From Ganoderma boninense (Eukaryota > Basidiomycota > Agaricomycetes > Polyporales > Polyporaceae): a DNA stretch of 64,000 nucleotides. The stretch spans positions 998,389-1,062,388 of the forward strand of contig CM035309.1 of the NCBI GenBank assembly GCA_002900995.3, written 5' to 3'. Made by a program: the position numbers and the translations under genes. The notes beneath the pieces are model-generated. The model ran no database searches. It saw only the letters and a program-made list of their open reading frames with translations, and was not told the origin of the DNA. This document shows, piece after piece, positions 23,572-37,940 of this stretch. Numbering within the stretch: the stretch's first letter is position 1; each line of letters begins with the position of its first letter.

Positions 23572-25033
23572 CCTGAGTATCTGTGGTGGGACTTCTGAGA
23601 ACTTGGGAGACAGCTGGGTGCTCCGGACTGCGTACTTGGAATATGTAGATCCTATGTAGAAATACCATGCATTATATAGAACGTTAAGGCACAAATCGCA
23701 AAAGAATCAAGGAGCTCTCGAAGAGCAACCATGCAGGGAAAAATTGTGTGGAAGAACCACAACGCAAGAGTAGTCTGAATCGAGTTTCGCCTGACATTAA
23801 AATGCCATGAGCGAGCCGCGAAGTGCACTCAAGGACGTCTGCCCCAAACCCTCCTCCTGGTCTGGGACCTCGTGCGTCTGATGTATACACAAGCCCTGAG
23901 GGACGAAGCCCTTGGCAACAGCATATACAAGTGAAGCAGCCGCAGAAGCGGCGCCACGCACAGCAAGGTGCGATAGACGCGATAGTCCCAGAGCAGAGGA
24001 GGAAGACAGCAAGCCCAGTCCCCACGGCGCTTTCAAATCGCTGACCGCGAGCCCTCCCTCGCCGCGTTTCGACTAGCTGACGCACGAATGCGCTCGGAGT
24101 CCAGGCGAGATCTTGGGGCTATGGTGACTGCATTCTGCAATCCCATCGTCGCCACGTTGCGGGCGACGCGCGAAGTCCGCGGCGGATGTCGGGTGCGCCG
24201 TGGGGTCGTCACAGACAGAACCGACCCAGCTAGAGCCGTTCGAGGGGGACTGGAATACTCAGACCTTAGCCCGCTCACGAGTACGGATGTGCATCCTGTT
24301 CGGGGTGAGCTTCGCGGCCTTTGCGGTGTGGGGCGGTCATTGCGCCTCGAGGTGGTAGGTGCATGCTGGACACTCGTGAAGCAGCGAGCCCAACTTTGTA
24401 CGCTAGCACTGCCCAGGTGTCCGCACTTGCCAGCTCTTCGACGCGACCATGGCTGTTGACAACGCCGGAGGGGCAGTCGACGCGCGCTGCCAAAGCCTGC
24501 TGCCTGCGAAAGACAGCGTTGAGGAAAGAAGAGTTCTGAGCGTGGCAGGCACCTTTTATAATCGGTCGATTGCCGATGATGTTATGTAACCGAACGGCCG
24601 CGCGAGGAATCTCACAGGCAGACTCGGAAGCACGCTGCCGGCCAATGCCTTCTCCACCTGAATTATACACGATAAAACTAGCAATGTCGATAAAACAGTG
24701 AATAACTAATATGTATTGAAATGCAATCGAAGCTTTCGCACTACACTACTTTAATGCCGTACGTAGGTACATAGCGTCCATCATTGAGGAGGGGATATCA
24801 GTCCACTTTGGAACACAATCGATAAGCCGTGGACACCACTGCGCTCCTGCGCTCGCAGTATTTGCACCTGGCGCATTAGCGCCTCCGCATGTGGTTCGCA
24901 GACAGTTTGGGGCCACTTCGGCTTGCTCGTTAGCAATCAAGCCCTGCGACATCGTCCATCAGAGGTAACACTCGCAAGCCTCCCCTCATTGAGCCCTGAG
25001 CTACATCCGACGAAAGGGATAGAGGAAGAGCAC
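23572..25033. other. Convergent intergenic region, no gene seen
   Basis: This region of about 1.5 kb lies between the HET stop and the sedolisin 2 stop. Open frames of 60-130 codons on both strands are Arg-rich or low-complexity, and none carries a recognisable motif or intron pattern. No tRNA-like arms were found. Confidence 0.5.
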
Positions 25034-27478
25034 TTAAGGGAGCGAAAGGAAGTTTTCCAGCAAACGCTCGAAGTTCGGCGTGCCCAGGCCTGTGACAGGA
25101 TCCCAACCGGGAGCTGCTGGAAAACCTCGTGTCCCACAGCCGGGGTTCGAGCCAGTTGTGACATCATTGAAGGACCGGGCAAACCTGGTCGAGTAAAGCT
25201 GTATTCGCCCAAGAAACATAGAGCAAGTGAGATTCTAGGGATATACCGCAGGAAAATATCCACGTACAGCGGGATTGATCCAGCCAACCGGACTCTTGCC
25301 TGCTGCAATACGGTGGTCGTTGATAGCAGCGATGATGGAGGCGAAGATAGGGGCAGAGGCGGATGTTCCTCCAACAGTAGTGAAATTTCCATCCACTACG
25401 ACTTCGATGGGCCCCCTTTACCGTCCAAGCAGTTAACGAATGAGCGACCGTAACACATTCGATCGCTGGTAGAACCACAACGCACCCATTGGCCGACACA
25501 TCAGGAAAAGCTCTGCCGGACCTGTTGAAGACATTCGGGCCGTACGGAGGAGCAAAACGTTCCAGGTACTTGGTCACGGCGGTTTGTTGGAAAGAAGGCC
25601 GAGCGAAATTGTTGGAAAAACCACCACCAGAAAAGAAGCCGTTTTTGGAATCGGAGGCTGCGGTTTCCACGTCGTAGACCTAGGAAGACAGACCATGTTG
25701 AGCTGGCATGGGTCAGCAGGTGAAAGACGGTCAACGTACTGATTTTCCGCGACTAATTTGTGTGCCGCCCACCGCGGTCACATAGGGACAGGATGCTGGA
25801 AACGCTCCAATGAAAGCTCCGCTCGATCCGGAGATCAGAGACCCGTTGACGAGACATTGCATGGATGAACCGTCGAGTGTCCTCCATGCAACCCCGACGT
25901 CCCCTGAGGAGGCAACGAATGTCGAACCCAAAAGGCTTAGCTGAACGATGTTCGGCCATGAGCACGCGACTTCCATCAATACCAGAGCACTGCACAAACC
26001 TTCCCGAGCTCCTGACACTCTCTGCGGAGTACTGGAGAGAATAAAGGGTCCATAATATCGGGTGCAGCAGCGTAGGATATAGAAAGGACGTTGGCTCTTG
26101 GCGCATTACCGCAGTCGGTGAGGTCTGGACCCAGGGTTAGTCAGGCAAATGAGTGAAGGAGTGGCACGTAAAGTTACTCTGATCAGCCACGCCTGGAGCG
26201 GCGCAATACGATGCATCCCACGCCCCTAGAAGTTTGTCCGCTGAAACCAAAATGTCCCCACTGAGAACCCGCACTGGCGACAGAGGGCAGGTATGCGACT
26301 TTACCGATGAGTGGATCGAATATTGTAGTGTCGGTCTGGTACAGTAGCACTTCTTGCTCGTGGCCCAGCAAACCCATCATCAGCTGGAGATCCAATGATG
26401 CCTCATCGAGGTCCGCTCTGCTAGTATCCGAGTGGTTGAGATGACCTGCCGAAATAACTACATCGGTAACATGGTAACGGCACCTAGAACGAATGCTCAC
26501 CCCCGGCGATGCTGACGAGTTGTGGCCGTTGGCCGAACCGACTTGGGGCGAACTTCTGGAAGAACTTGTCGAGGTCCTGGGGACGGTAAAAGTTCATCCC
26601 GAACTCGGCTGTATGACCGCCACCAAGAATAAATAGGGATGCCATGATCAGCCCGGGAAGAAGAAGGGAGCACCGAGTCGGTGTATTGCACCTACCGACG
26701 CCAACGGTATTTTTGTGAGGAGCAAGAGGTGTGTAATCGAAGCAGTACAAAGCGCGCAAACATTCAAGCGTCACAGCTTTCGCCACAGTCTCCGCAGGCG
26801 GACCACCTGGAGCCTCTGAAAATCGATGACTCCTGGAAAATAGATCGTCAGCCCACCCCGGAGAGGACGAATGGCCTTCGAGACCGACATTGGGAGCAGC
26901 TTCACGCGGTTGCCTATGGCTTGAGGACAGGAGAGTGTGGGCTCTCGCCGCCAAGCGTCGCTTCCGTGCAGGAGCGTGGGCCAAACAAAATCGACGTGGT
27001 CGGATACGTGTGGAGGGAAGTTGTGACCCTCGTGGCAGCCAATACGTTCGCTGCCGTCATTGTTCGAGCGGTACACGTTGTACTCGGTGTCGAATATTCT
27101 CTCCGCTTCTGCCGCCGTGGTATTAAGGTTTATGACGTCTCCGCTAAGGGACAGCCCTGGACTGTGGGAAGACAGGCCAAGTTCTTCCGCGAGCCATGAG
27201 GTCACGACTTCGACTGATTCCTGCCGAGGACGAAAGGTGTCCAGGACCTTTGCCAGCGTCCAATGCTGCCCATAGTTCGGCGATTGGGGGTCAGCGACGT
27301 CAAGAAGGTAGGCATCAAGGTTATGTAAGTTTGACTGCACGAGAGAGATGCGGACGAGGAGATTGGTGTCAGGGGGCGCACGACGATGAAGGGTCCAGCC
27401 AGCAGGTACAGGAGACGGGTCAGCAAGGGCTACAGCCGCGAGGGTGACGAGGAAAGGCAAGAGACAGCAAAGATACAT
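25034..27478 (-). CDS. Sedolisin-family (S53) tripeptidyl peptidase 2
   Basis: This is a secreted acid protease and a paralogue of the gene at 0.7-3.1 kb. The ATG at 27478 begins a clean signal peptide ([19 protein letters not shown]). The in-frame ATG at 27502 lies too close to the TATA box. The pro-domain ([20 protein letters not shown]) and catalytic domain span about nine exons. Catalytic Glu and Asp are in [14 protein letters not shown], the oxyanion Asp in SSGDVGVAW, and the nucleophile Ser in [13 protein letters not shown], which is intact here. The end [20 protein letters not shown] matches paralogue 1. One intron in the pro-domain/catalytic junction needs a weak GTCGGT donor (56 nt) to keep frame; otherwise a shift would be present. 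An intron near 25390-25455 fits phase and aligns the two paralogues without gaps up to the Ser. Confidence 0.88.
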
Positions 27479-28045
27479 GATGGGCCCAGAGTCAACCTGC
27501 ATTCAGCCGATCTGGATGGGACTCTTATATGGGCTGTGGACGGGCGGTGCTCCAGGCCTCAGGAACGGACGCGATTCTCGCGCAGAAGATGGAAGATGAC
27601 GGGTTTCTCAGCAAACACGGCCACTGCCCAAGGAACCGAAGAATACATGCGCGGAAGGGCGACATAAGACAATGATTGAGTCAATGGACTGAATAGGTAA
27701 GCCACCGACGACAGGGACGAACCTCACATTTATTGCCGGGGAATTCCACAGCGGCCGCCCGATCGTTGGCGTTGGGCAAAAATAAAGACGATTGCGGTCT
27801 TGATGCTCCCATGTCAAAGGCCTCCTCGGCGAGACATTGCCCATCCGTGTGAGGCTTCTTTACAGCGCCGGAAGACCCGAAGTGCCTGACAGGGGAGGAA
27901 AAGCTTAATCGCGAATGAGAGCCAGCCAGTTCACAGGCAGTCTGATGTGCCGCATGACACGAATGGATCTTAACACTGGTGAGAACAAAGACCGAGACAA
28001 GTGCGAAACGCAGCGCATAGTAGACAAAATAAATAATTACGAAAG
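27479..28045. other. Intergenic region between sedolisin 2 and YIP4
   Basis: This region holds the sedolisin 2 promoter next to the 3' end of the YIP4 gene. No supported exon was seen. Confidence 0.5.
27524..27530 (-). promoter_or_regulatory. TATA box of sedolisin 2
   Basis: Read on the minus strand this is ATATAAG, with TATAAG about 50 bases before the ATG at 27478. Its position makes the upstream ATG at 27502 an unlikely start. Confidence 0.5.
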
Positions 28046-29403
28046 CTATTGGATAATGATCATCCATGCCAGAACGAAATAGAAAAGCCTGTGAGTAATG
28101 AGAACTGTCAGTCGAGTCCGGGGACACAATGGAAGGACGAACAAGAGAGGGTAGACGGCGAGCAATATCCGTTGATGCTCAATTTTCGTGCCATCGAGGA
28201 AGTTGACAGACGCTGTGTCGCCGCATTGACATGTCAGATCGAACCTTCGAAGGCTTCCCTACGACAACGACGTACCCCAGATACACCACGCCCAAGCGGC
28301 CAAAGCTACCGGTGCACGAACATAGATCAGATGCACGAATGTAGACACCAGGGCGGCTACATTGAGAGGCGCCACGCAATATCCAAGGACGCACAGCCCC
28401 TGGAAGAACGACCTGAAAATTCCGTAAGTCACCGCACTGTGCGGGTGGTGGTTGAGACGTACACGCGACCGCCGAGAAGCTGTGGGAGGCGCGTGAGAGA
28501 GAAGCGCATCCATCTGAGATCTCAAAGACGCACCTTAGCTTGGACCGTGACCACTAATGAACCCAGTGCAATGATAACCACCACGCTTGTGAAGACGCTG
28601 AGAGATTGCGATGCAGGTGCCTGCAATTACGGGGTGGTTAATGGCTTGGTGACACGGGCACATGTCGCGCATACATTGACGCTCAGCAGAATACCGAGCA
28701 TGAGACACAGGACCAGAGGTCCCCATAGATCCCAGTCCCTGCAGTCGCGGGTCAGGCATCGATAGAGTATGCAGCTGGGAGGGCGCGCACCTCAAAAGAT
28801 CTCGGTTGCCTCTGTTTCGGGGTGGGTACAATACTTGTATAAGTTTGGTATATATGGATAACAGGTCGCGACCCTGACAGGCATTATGAGGAATGACAAT
28901 ACAACACGCGAATTTAGGACTCACAATAGTTGTGGTAACAGGCTCGTCAAGGGTGTCCGTTCCGGTGTAGCTTCATGCGCACACGCTCAAATCATTCCCT
29001 TCCTCTCCGGCATTTGATGAGTATGTCACTTACCGCGTCTCCACTTGCACCCCGCCGACAGATCGGCGATTTGACGGGTGCGCCCCAGAACCATTCACAG
29101 GTGTTCCAATGTTCCCTGAAACCGTTGCAGAGGCGGACGGCGGTGCGAGCTGCTCCGGTGCTCTCGCCTTTCCCTTGTCCGGTACTGGAGAATGTGGACT
29201 CTGCACCAAGCCGGGATGAGTGAATCCCGGAATCGAATCCTCATCGAGGTCGTCGTCGTCTTCGAAATGGCCGGCGAATACCGCTTAGCACAAGTCTACA
29301 TTCAAATTAAGCAGGAGGTCTCGTCCTCACCTGCTTCGATGAACTGGGACGTGGATGTGAGAGGTGTCGTAACTTCGTGAGCCTCTTGGTCCAAACGCTG
29401 CAT
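28046..29403 (-). CDS. Yip4/YIPF6-type Golgi membrane protein
   Basis: This is a five-span membrane protein of the YIP1 family that binds Rab GTPases and acts in ER-Golgi traffic. Exons on the minus strand splice in frame from MQRLDQEAHEVTTPLTSTSQ. An acidic, Ser/Pro-rich cytosolic N-terminus follows (HFEDDDDLDEDS), then RDLLSIYTKLIQVLYPPRN, the signature RDWDLWGPLVLCLMLGILLS, LVVTVQAKLLGGRV, SFFQGLCVLGYCVAPLN, WCIWASVNFLDGTK and the terminal LLLFYFVLAWMIIIQ. About eight exons are needed, some short (for example 17 codons for YTGTDTLDEPVTTTI). All junctions use GT-AG, and several introns have CTGAC branch points. The final intron (GTTCGT donor) ends just before the last 15 codons. No defect is visible. 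Confidence 0.88.
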
Positions 29404-29670
29404 GGTTCCCGGCAGTACAAGAGAGAGACGGAGACGAAATCACTTCGAAGCAGGAAGTGCGTGGCAGGACTGGGACCGATGCTCAATGACGCCGTGTCGT
29501 CCACTGCGCACAACTCGACACGAAGCGCCGATCCCGGCTATTTCCATACAGTCCGCACGTGACTCGCTCGACACCCAAGCTGACGCGTCGCGGGTGCATG
29601 TCCAGTTTGCTGAACACCTCTTTCCTGCCACACACCCTTTCCCTCCACCACCACATTCGTCGCATTCATC

Positions 29671-31286
<1,616 letters not shown>

Positions 31287-33649
31287 TTTGTATCGTGTTC
31301 TCGCTATCGTGCATATGTTATTTCTCTCCTAGTCTCCACATTCTTCGTCGTTGACACTCGCCTGAGAACGTAAGTGTCTTTCAGGTTCGCTCGTCATGGT
31401 GCGGCTGATCTGCAGATCGAGAGCGAAGGTGAAAAGCACAATGGCAACGACGACGATGGCGGGCGATAGACTCTGCCACGTGCGGTGTCGCTTAGCCTCC
31501 TTCCCACCCGACACGTTGCAGGCTTCAGCACACTCAGTGTAGCTCCGCAGTGTCATACGGCGTTCTGTAGGTTCTTCGAAGTTTGTGAGCCACTTTCCAC
31601 TTCAGAAGCTTACCAGCGGAATAACAGCAAGGCATAAATCACACCTCGTTCCCTGAAAACCTTGCAGTGTCCATTTTTTCGAACGTCCAACTACTCAAAC
31701 TTTCGTGAGCGCCTTCGTGAGCACTACCTGCAGACCTTTCGAGCTCGAAGCCTAAGGCAAATCGTTACTGTTACATTCCCAACCATGCTTCATCCCGAAC
31801 CTGTGAGCTGTAGCTCCTTGTCTTCAATTCTTCTACTCCTTGCAAGTTGCAAAGACAAAGACGGCAATTATGCACCAAGTTACGGTGATCATGGGGTTTT
31901 GAGCACATGCGTCACTTCGCTGATCAGATACTTACTCAGTTTCTACTGAGAGCTGGAGTCGCTAAGAAACACATAGTCTTCTTTTGTTCCTAGAGGCTCA
32001 GAAGCCGTCTCACCTTAGCAACTCGAGGCGCTGTACCTTGCCTTTTGTATTGAAGACCTTCCCTGTGGCCACCTTCTAGCTGCGATGGTGGCGATCTTAC
32101 GCCTGCGTGAGGAAATGCCGAGGGCCTTTCGGCTTTGTGAGCGGTATCACCTTCGCTCTGTAAAGTCATCTCCCTCCATGATGCGGTTGCACCGACGCTC
32201 CCTCGAGTAGTTCAAGAACCGCGTCGGGAACAAATAACCGCTCGACCGACGGCAAAGAACAATGCGGCGGGCCGCACTATGTATAAACAAAGCTCCCGAT
32301 ACCGAGGACGTCCGGCATGACTCTATACGTGGCCAGGGTTGTATTGTTGGGCTGTGCTTTGTGAGCACATTCCCCGGAGCGTGATGGTGGCGTCCGGTCA
32401 GACAGCGGTCTTTGGAGTTAACGTTACTCGGCTTGGAAACAAACATATATCGTCACTGGGGCCTCTCCCCCTCGGTCCTCTCTCATGTCCTTCTCTCACA
32501 ACCCTCCCATCTTCACTGCATATATGCGCTGCTTTTCGCCAGGATGTCCCCGTCATTGCAGAGAGCGGACAGGGCTGCCCGTACCATCTCCGTACTACAA
32601 GCCCTCGTCGGCTTCTATCGAAACCACCTTGCGCCGCGCGCACCGTACGCCGCGTGTGGTCGGCGTCGGCGGTGTTTGCTATCCTGGGCACGGTCATGTC
32701 GACAACCAGACTTGCTATGACGCGTAGAGACGCGCTTTAGGTGAGTCTTTGAGTTATCCTGCGACTTCTTTTCTATTATTCACGAGATGTTTTAGGTTGA
32801 ACCCGCCCCTCCTCCATTTGGATGTCGGCCAAGACGGACGTCTCCTCTTCCATTTTTTACCATCTATTGACCCGACCCGCTTCGCGGACGCATATTGCGC
32901 ATATAGCAAGGCGCGGGGCGGCGGGCTTACCACCGCCGCAGCTTGAATAGGGATATGACCGCACGTTCTCGCACGAGAAGTCTCATTACCAGGCACTTCG
33001 CCCGCCGCGGACAGTACCATTGACGGGGATACTGGTATGTTCCGTTCCATTTCACCGCGCTCGCAGCCCTTGATCCTGCGTTGGAGAACTCTCTGTTCGG
33101 CCCTTGGACTTTCCACGGGAATGCTGGTTTTGCGGCTTCGTGAGCCCTGCATCATGATGGCGAGATTCTAGCGAACGGACATCAACACGAGGAGGAAATG
33201 GCAGGAAGGCGTCGAGGACGAGTGAAGGGTCTTGAAAGGTCCGCTGTGACGTTTGACGAAGAAAGCAACCACAAAGGCTGTCTGCGGCGGGCGAGCCTGA
33301 GGGCGGGCCGCAGAATGAAATGGGGTGATCGAGGGCGGAGGCGAGTACGCGATGAGAGGCGGCGAGATTGGCGGGGACGATCTGGGAGCGGGACCGGGCG
33401 GGGGAGGGTTGCGCCGATGATAGGCGCCGAATCACGAACGGACCTGCCCTGAAGAAGGAACGTGGGCAGGGTTCTCGCGGGGTCGGTGATCACAGGCCCG
33501 GGTGGTCCTTGTTAGCTCCCCCCATTGTCCTCAGGCTCCGCTCTCCGTACCGTACGCCCTCCTCTATCTATTAACCACCCTCCTCTCCTTCATCCTCGGC
33601 CACTATGCATGAGCTTTGTCCTGCTGCTATCCCTGCACTCTCTCTCGTC
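31287..33649. other. Long intergenic region, no gene seen
   Basis: This is about 2.3 kb with no recognised protein motif on either strand. A 75-codon minus-strand frame (31329-31556) has one hydrophobic stretch (SPAIVVVAIVLFTFALDL) but no other support. Pyrimidine-rich tracts near 33500-33600 look like the promoter/leader of the next gene. Confidence 0.45.
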
Positions 33650-35295
33650 ATGCCTCGCCCTCCCTCCCCCGCCGACGCTCGTCCCTCCTCACCTCTGTCT
33701 CCGATCCGCACACCCCTCCGCCCCGGAACTCGCCCCTGCCCTTCCTCACCCCTGGATCAAACAGGAAGAGTTCAGACAGCTGGAATAGTTCAAACTACGA
33801 CGGAGCAGACGATCTCGAGTGGGAGTGGAATTCGGAGCAGACGCGTCTGTTGTCACGGGTAAGTAAAGGGACGCGTCTCGATGCCCGCGCCTCGTCTACC
33901 GCAGTACTGGCGCGTTGCCACCTCCTCGCATTCCATTCTCCGTGTCCAATCGCTGACGCGTTATTCTAGACCTTAGATGCACTTCCTGCACACGTCCTCA
34001 CGCCCTTCAACGGTCCTGTACCCCCATCCAATCTCCTCGATAAGATCGCAAAGGGAGTGATGAGAGCCAAAGGACCGACAGAATGGCCGTCATTCCATTC
34101 GCGCAACCCGAGCCAAGATTGTCGAGCTCGCTCGCATTCGCGCAAAGGAGGACACCGCGAGCGACACAATCGCGGAGGAAGACAGTACCGATCCCGACTC
34201 GTTCGAACAGAAGCCCGGCAGAGGGTTCAAACGTCCCCTGCATAAACAGTCAAGTATGGACTTCCTCAAATCCTCCAAGCTTGACTCCTCCGACACCATC
34301 GCACGGTAAGTTCAACATCCCCGAGCGTCTGTTGTGAGGATCTCGGCTAACGGCCTCCCGTCACCTTCCAAGTTTGTCGTATCGCTTGCAGCATACTGAA
34401 CGTATGATCCCCAACCCCGCCTTACCATCCCTATGCTCGTCCCTCGCCTCATCTGCGCTCTGGCGGCTCCTCCGCAAGCTCTACTACCCTCAACTCCCAG
34501 AACTCATGCGGGGCAGCCTCCAAATTGCCTCGCCTTCGTAGATCCCTGTCCTCTATCTCCAACTCTTCCGACTCATACGTCCAGACCCCCGGCCTTGATT
34601 CTCGAGTCCAGCACATTCGCCGCACGGAGTCATTTGCAGGATCGGCGCTCTATCCCCCTGGCTCCCCGCTCAAGTGTGTGCCATCGTTCGGGTCCATTTC
34701 CAAGCGTAGCTCCGATGCGATGAGTGTGGACTATTCCAACCGCTCCGATATTACCTCATCATCGGATGAAGAGGAGAAGCTGCGGAGTAAGAAAGCGAAG
34801 AAGCCGCGCGTCAAAGCGTCCTCTCCCATCCCGCCGGTTTCCTCGCCTCCCCCTACGTCTCATGCAAAATCCAAACAACTCCGGAGAACCACCAAACATA
34901 TCTCCAAAACACCCTCGGCTATCACACCCACGGACACCCCTCGCACCTCTCGACAAAAGATTACGCTCTCGCGCAATCCTAGCATCTTGGGCCCCGAATT
35001 GCCTCACCTTTCCCAGGCGCGTCCCACACCTCCTACGCCCGTTGCACAACCCCGGTCACATCGCAAGTCGCCTCCCGTGCACTCGCCCTTGTCTCCCGTC
35101 CCTCGCGCCGCTACTCTCCTCCAGACTCCTTCACCTCCGTCCCGCAAGACGCCTCGCCGCACAAAGGCTCCTTCATCAGGCCGTGTCATCGTGGGGAGGA
35201 AGATTTCGTTCGGTAGTGCCATGGCGACCCACGACGAGGAAAACGCGTGTTTTGGAGGCGGTCTCGGCCTTGAGAGCGCCTTCCAGCTCAACTAG
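33650..35295 (+). CDS. Unknown Ser/Pro-rich nuclear-type protein, at least two frameshifts
   Basis: This protein is not recognised. A coherent protein is seen across exons ending at 33858, 33970-34305 and 34373-35295. Its parts are an acidic/Trp segment (YDGADDLEWEWNSEQTRLLS), a conserved-looking helix region (LPAHVLTPFNGPVPPSNLLD, KIAKGVMRAKGPTEWP, then SIRATRAKIVELARIRAKED), GFKRPLHKQSSMDFL, and a long Ser/Pro/Lys-rich disordered tail (SDEEEKLRSKKAKKPRVKAS) ending GGGLGLESAFQLN. To stay in frame it needs a surplus T removed at about 34090 (joining EWP to HSIRATRAK) and another at 34422-34423 (NPA to YHPYARPS). The N-terminus is uncertain: MPRPPSPADARPSSPLS (33650) is in a different frame from the exon body. 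Basic clusters suggest a nuclear location; this is inference. Confidence 0.5.
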
Positions 35296-37071
35296 GTTTT
35301 TTTTCGCGTCTTTAGCATGAATCTCTGGCATTGGCTTATTCGTCCCGATCCTCGTCTTCTCGAGTTTCAGTCTCAACACATTCCATTTATCACTCGACCT
35401 GACTGTCGTTGTCAAATCCCACTCTCATTGACCTTTCGTTCCCAACAACTTCGGAAGACTGATCAGTCTTCCAATCACCGCTCCCTCACCCACCATCCAT
35501 CTCATCTGTTCCATCTCGGACTCTGACACTCCTTCACACTTCCCCGCGTTCTGTCAACAACACCACACTCGTTCTATTTCCTCTCGTCGTCTCTCTATTC
35601 GTCACCGGCTCCCCTCAACTCCGAAACTCTCACCTGGGCCGTAACCACAATGTCGCAATTCTAGACAGGGTCACGGTAGTATCCTCGAAACTGCGCGCCA
35701 TTCACACCGGCATCGAGGTTGGCCGCGGACGATGCGCACCCGGAGTGTCCGCGCGCATGGCCATGCGCGTTGTATATCACCGGCGAAAAATCCGGTTGTG
35801 CTATGGTGTATTATATGCTGCTGTCTCCGTTTCTCGTCCGTCTTCCCTCTGACCCGCTCAACTGTACAGTCAGCTCCATCTTGCTATCTCAACCTTCCAA
35901 TGCTACACCATCGCTAAACCTGCTCCCTTCACCCATCCCCCCATTCAAGTCAACAAACTGGTGCTAATGCCACACTTCGTGACTATACTGCAATCACTTT
36001 GCTCCCCCGCGTCCTTCTCTCCGCTTTTTTCTGCCACTTTCGAACATTGTGTGTCTCTCTCTCTAGATGCCGACTTGTGTTCGACACCGTTACCGTCCTT
36101 TTGCCTTGTTTCTTCTTCTGTGCGCCGCCTTTGGCTTTCCCATCACTTCTGCCTATCGCTCCCACTCGTCTTGCCATTCTTGCGCTCGTTGGTCGGCGTT
36201 GTTGGGGGCCGGGGCGGCGCAGCGTGCTCAGTGCTAGTTGCAGCTTTCTTGTCCACGCTTTGAAAAAACCCTTTTCGTCTGCTGCGCACGCGTCCTTTGG
36301 GTTTCCTTTGGTCTCCTCCACCTTTTTCATGTACATATGCTTCCCTACCGCTGGGATAGGTTCTCGTGTACATCATGCTGGGTGCCTGTTGCTGTAGCTC
36401 ACCCTCCCCCGTCAATATCAATCACACCCCGTTGTTCGTTAGAAAGTGGTGCTGTCGGTGTGCTGCGGCCCATGGTTAAGACCTGTGGTTAAGTTATAAA
36501 TGAGCTGTTGACTGGCTGTAGAGCTACTTAGCGGAAGGCAGCGGAGAGAGACGTGCCGAGGCATATGACTATTTATTAAACAAACCAATACCATTGGAAC
36601 CACCGGCTGGGGATGCTGCATACAGGTTGTTGTCGTATTCGGGACTCAGGAGCTCATAGCGCCTCATAGAGCATGCTGTTGGAGTCGTGTGGTTGTCTTA
36701 GTCGGCTACAAACGCTTCACAGATTCAAGGCAACGAGACCATCAACACAAAATGGGCAGCATCTTGGGAGGCCCAGGTGAATGGCATTGGGATGTTCTTG
36801 GGTTGACAGCGTGAACCGTCGAAGAGGTCGCAAGGCAGACACACGAACGCACGCACGACGTCCGAGAACGCTTCATAGGACGACAGGGCCTGCCGGGCTC
36901 TCTAGGGCGATTACAGCGGGTCGAGGGTACGTATTCGGGCGCGGCCCAGCAATGGTGTGAAAGCGGAAGAGGAATGTAGTACGTCCGGTCTGCACACATG
37001 CGGCCTGTGAGCCCCCTGGAGTCGAAGTCGAACAAAGTTGAGGTGGCGGACTCACAGGATATCCTCTAGGC
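35296..37071. other. Convergent intergenic region, no gene seen
   Basis: This is about 1.8 kb, rich in pyrimidine runs on the plus strand (35400-36350), consistent with long 3' regions of two convergent genes. No motif-bearing reading frame or RNA gene was found. Confidence 0.5.
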
Positions 37072-37588
37072 TCATGTTGACGCTTCAGCAGCCTCCGCCT
37101 TTGCCCGCCGCTCCGCAATCTCGGCACGCTTCTCCGCGAGGAGGACCGCGGCGCGCTTGTCCCAGTGGTACGCCCAGTAGCCGGCGAAGCCGAAGCTGCC
37201 CATAGCGATAACGTGGCCGATTGGGTCTGTGCACGAGGGAAGCGGGTGTGGATGGGCATCGCGTTTTCGTTTCGTTCGGGGCGTGCCGGGACGCGGTCAA
37301 GCGTGTCAGTGGATGTGGATAGCCGTGGGCAGACAGAGATTTGAGGATATTGCGCAGCGGGCGCGGACAGGAGGCGAAGCAAGTGCACAGACAGAGGTAT
37401 GGGTAGCGCAGGGGGCAGCAGGACGAGGAGAGGAAAGGTGTAACACAGGTCCAGTCAGTCAGTGGGCATCGGATATGGAGCGAGGAAAACGCACTGTCAA
37501 TGATGGGCCGTTTCTGGATACCGAGCTGGCCCATGCGCGCAGCAAGGCCGAAGAGCGAGAAGCCGACGACGTTCGCGAGGAGAGACAT
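37072..37588 (-). CDS. Small mitochondrial-type membrane protein, possibly a NUXM-like complex I subunit
   Basis: Two exons (37588-37495 and 37226-37072) join in phase to 82 residues. The N-terminus MSLLANVVGFSLFGLAARMG then QLGIQKRPIID leads across a 268-nt intron to NPIGHVIAMGSFGFAGYWAY, then HWDKRAAVLLAEKRAEIAER and an Ala/Glu helix. Two short hydrophobic spans around a basic loop, with a charged C-terminal helix, match the layout of small accessory subunits of fungal respiratory complex I (NUXM type). That assignment is from general resemblance, not a firm match. An upstream in-frame GTG (37612) adds TNPTPAV but is not a normal start; a non-coding or missed first exon is possible. Confidence 0.5.
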
Positions 37589-37940
37589 GACGGCGGGAGT
37601 AGGATTGGTCACAGGTGTGTGGCCGTTGCGCTGCAGGAACGGACTTTCGGGAGGTTTTCGCGCGGTAACCCTCGATATCGGGAGATAACGTGCGATAACG
37701 TCGTAAATGGTTAATATGCTAGGAACCGGGCGCTAAGATGAAGTGGACGCTCGAAAGCGCGCTCGCCGATACAATCACTGGCATCCATATACCAGTATTT
37801 GTGCACGCGGCACAAACACAAGGCCTCGAGGTATAAAGTCTCTCCCCTCGCCAACCTCTCGAGTTCCCTCACCTTTCCATCTCTCCCCACCCTCCTCCTA
37901 TTCTTTGGGCTTACCACCAGCGCCCCCACCGGCAATTTCC
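37589..37940. other. Divergent promoter region (small membrane protein / TPR gene)
   Basis: This 352-base spacer between divergent starts is pyrimidine-rich just before the TPR-gene ATG. It contains no supported exon. Confidence 0.45.

Noticed and set aside
23684..24670. Minus- and plus-strand frames of up to 133 codons between the HET gene and sedolisin 2
   Set aside because: No recognisable domain, no consistent exon structure and atypical composition.
28049..28765. 238-codon plus-strand frame opposite YIP4
   Set aside because: The minus strand splices perfectly into a YIPF6-type protein; the plus frame has no domain.
31329..31556. 75-codon minus-strand frame with one hydrophobic segment
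   Set aside because: A single hydrophobic run is weak evidence, and it lies in the 3' flank of RPT2 with no upstream exon.
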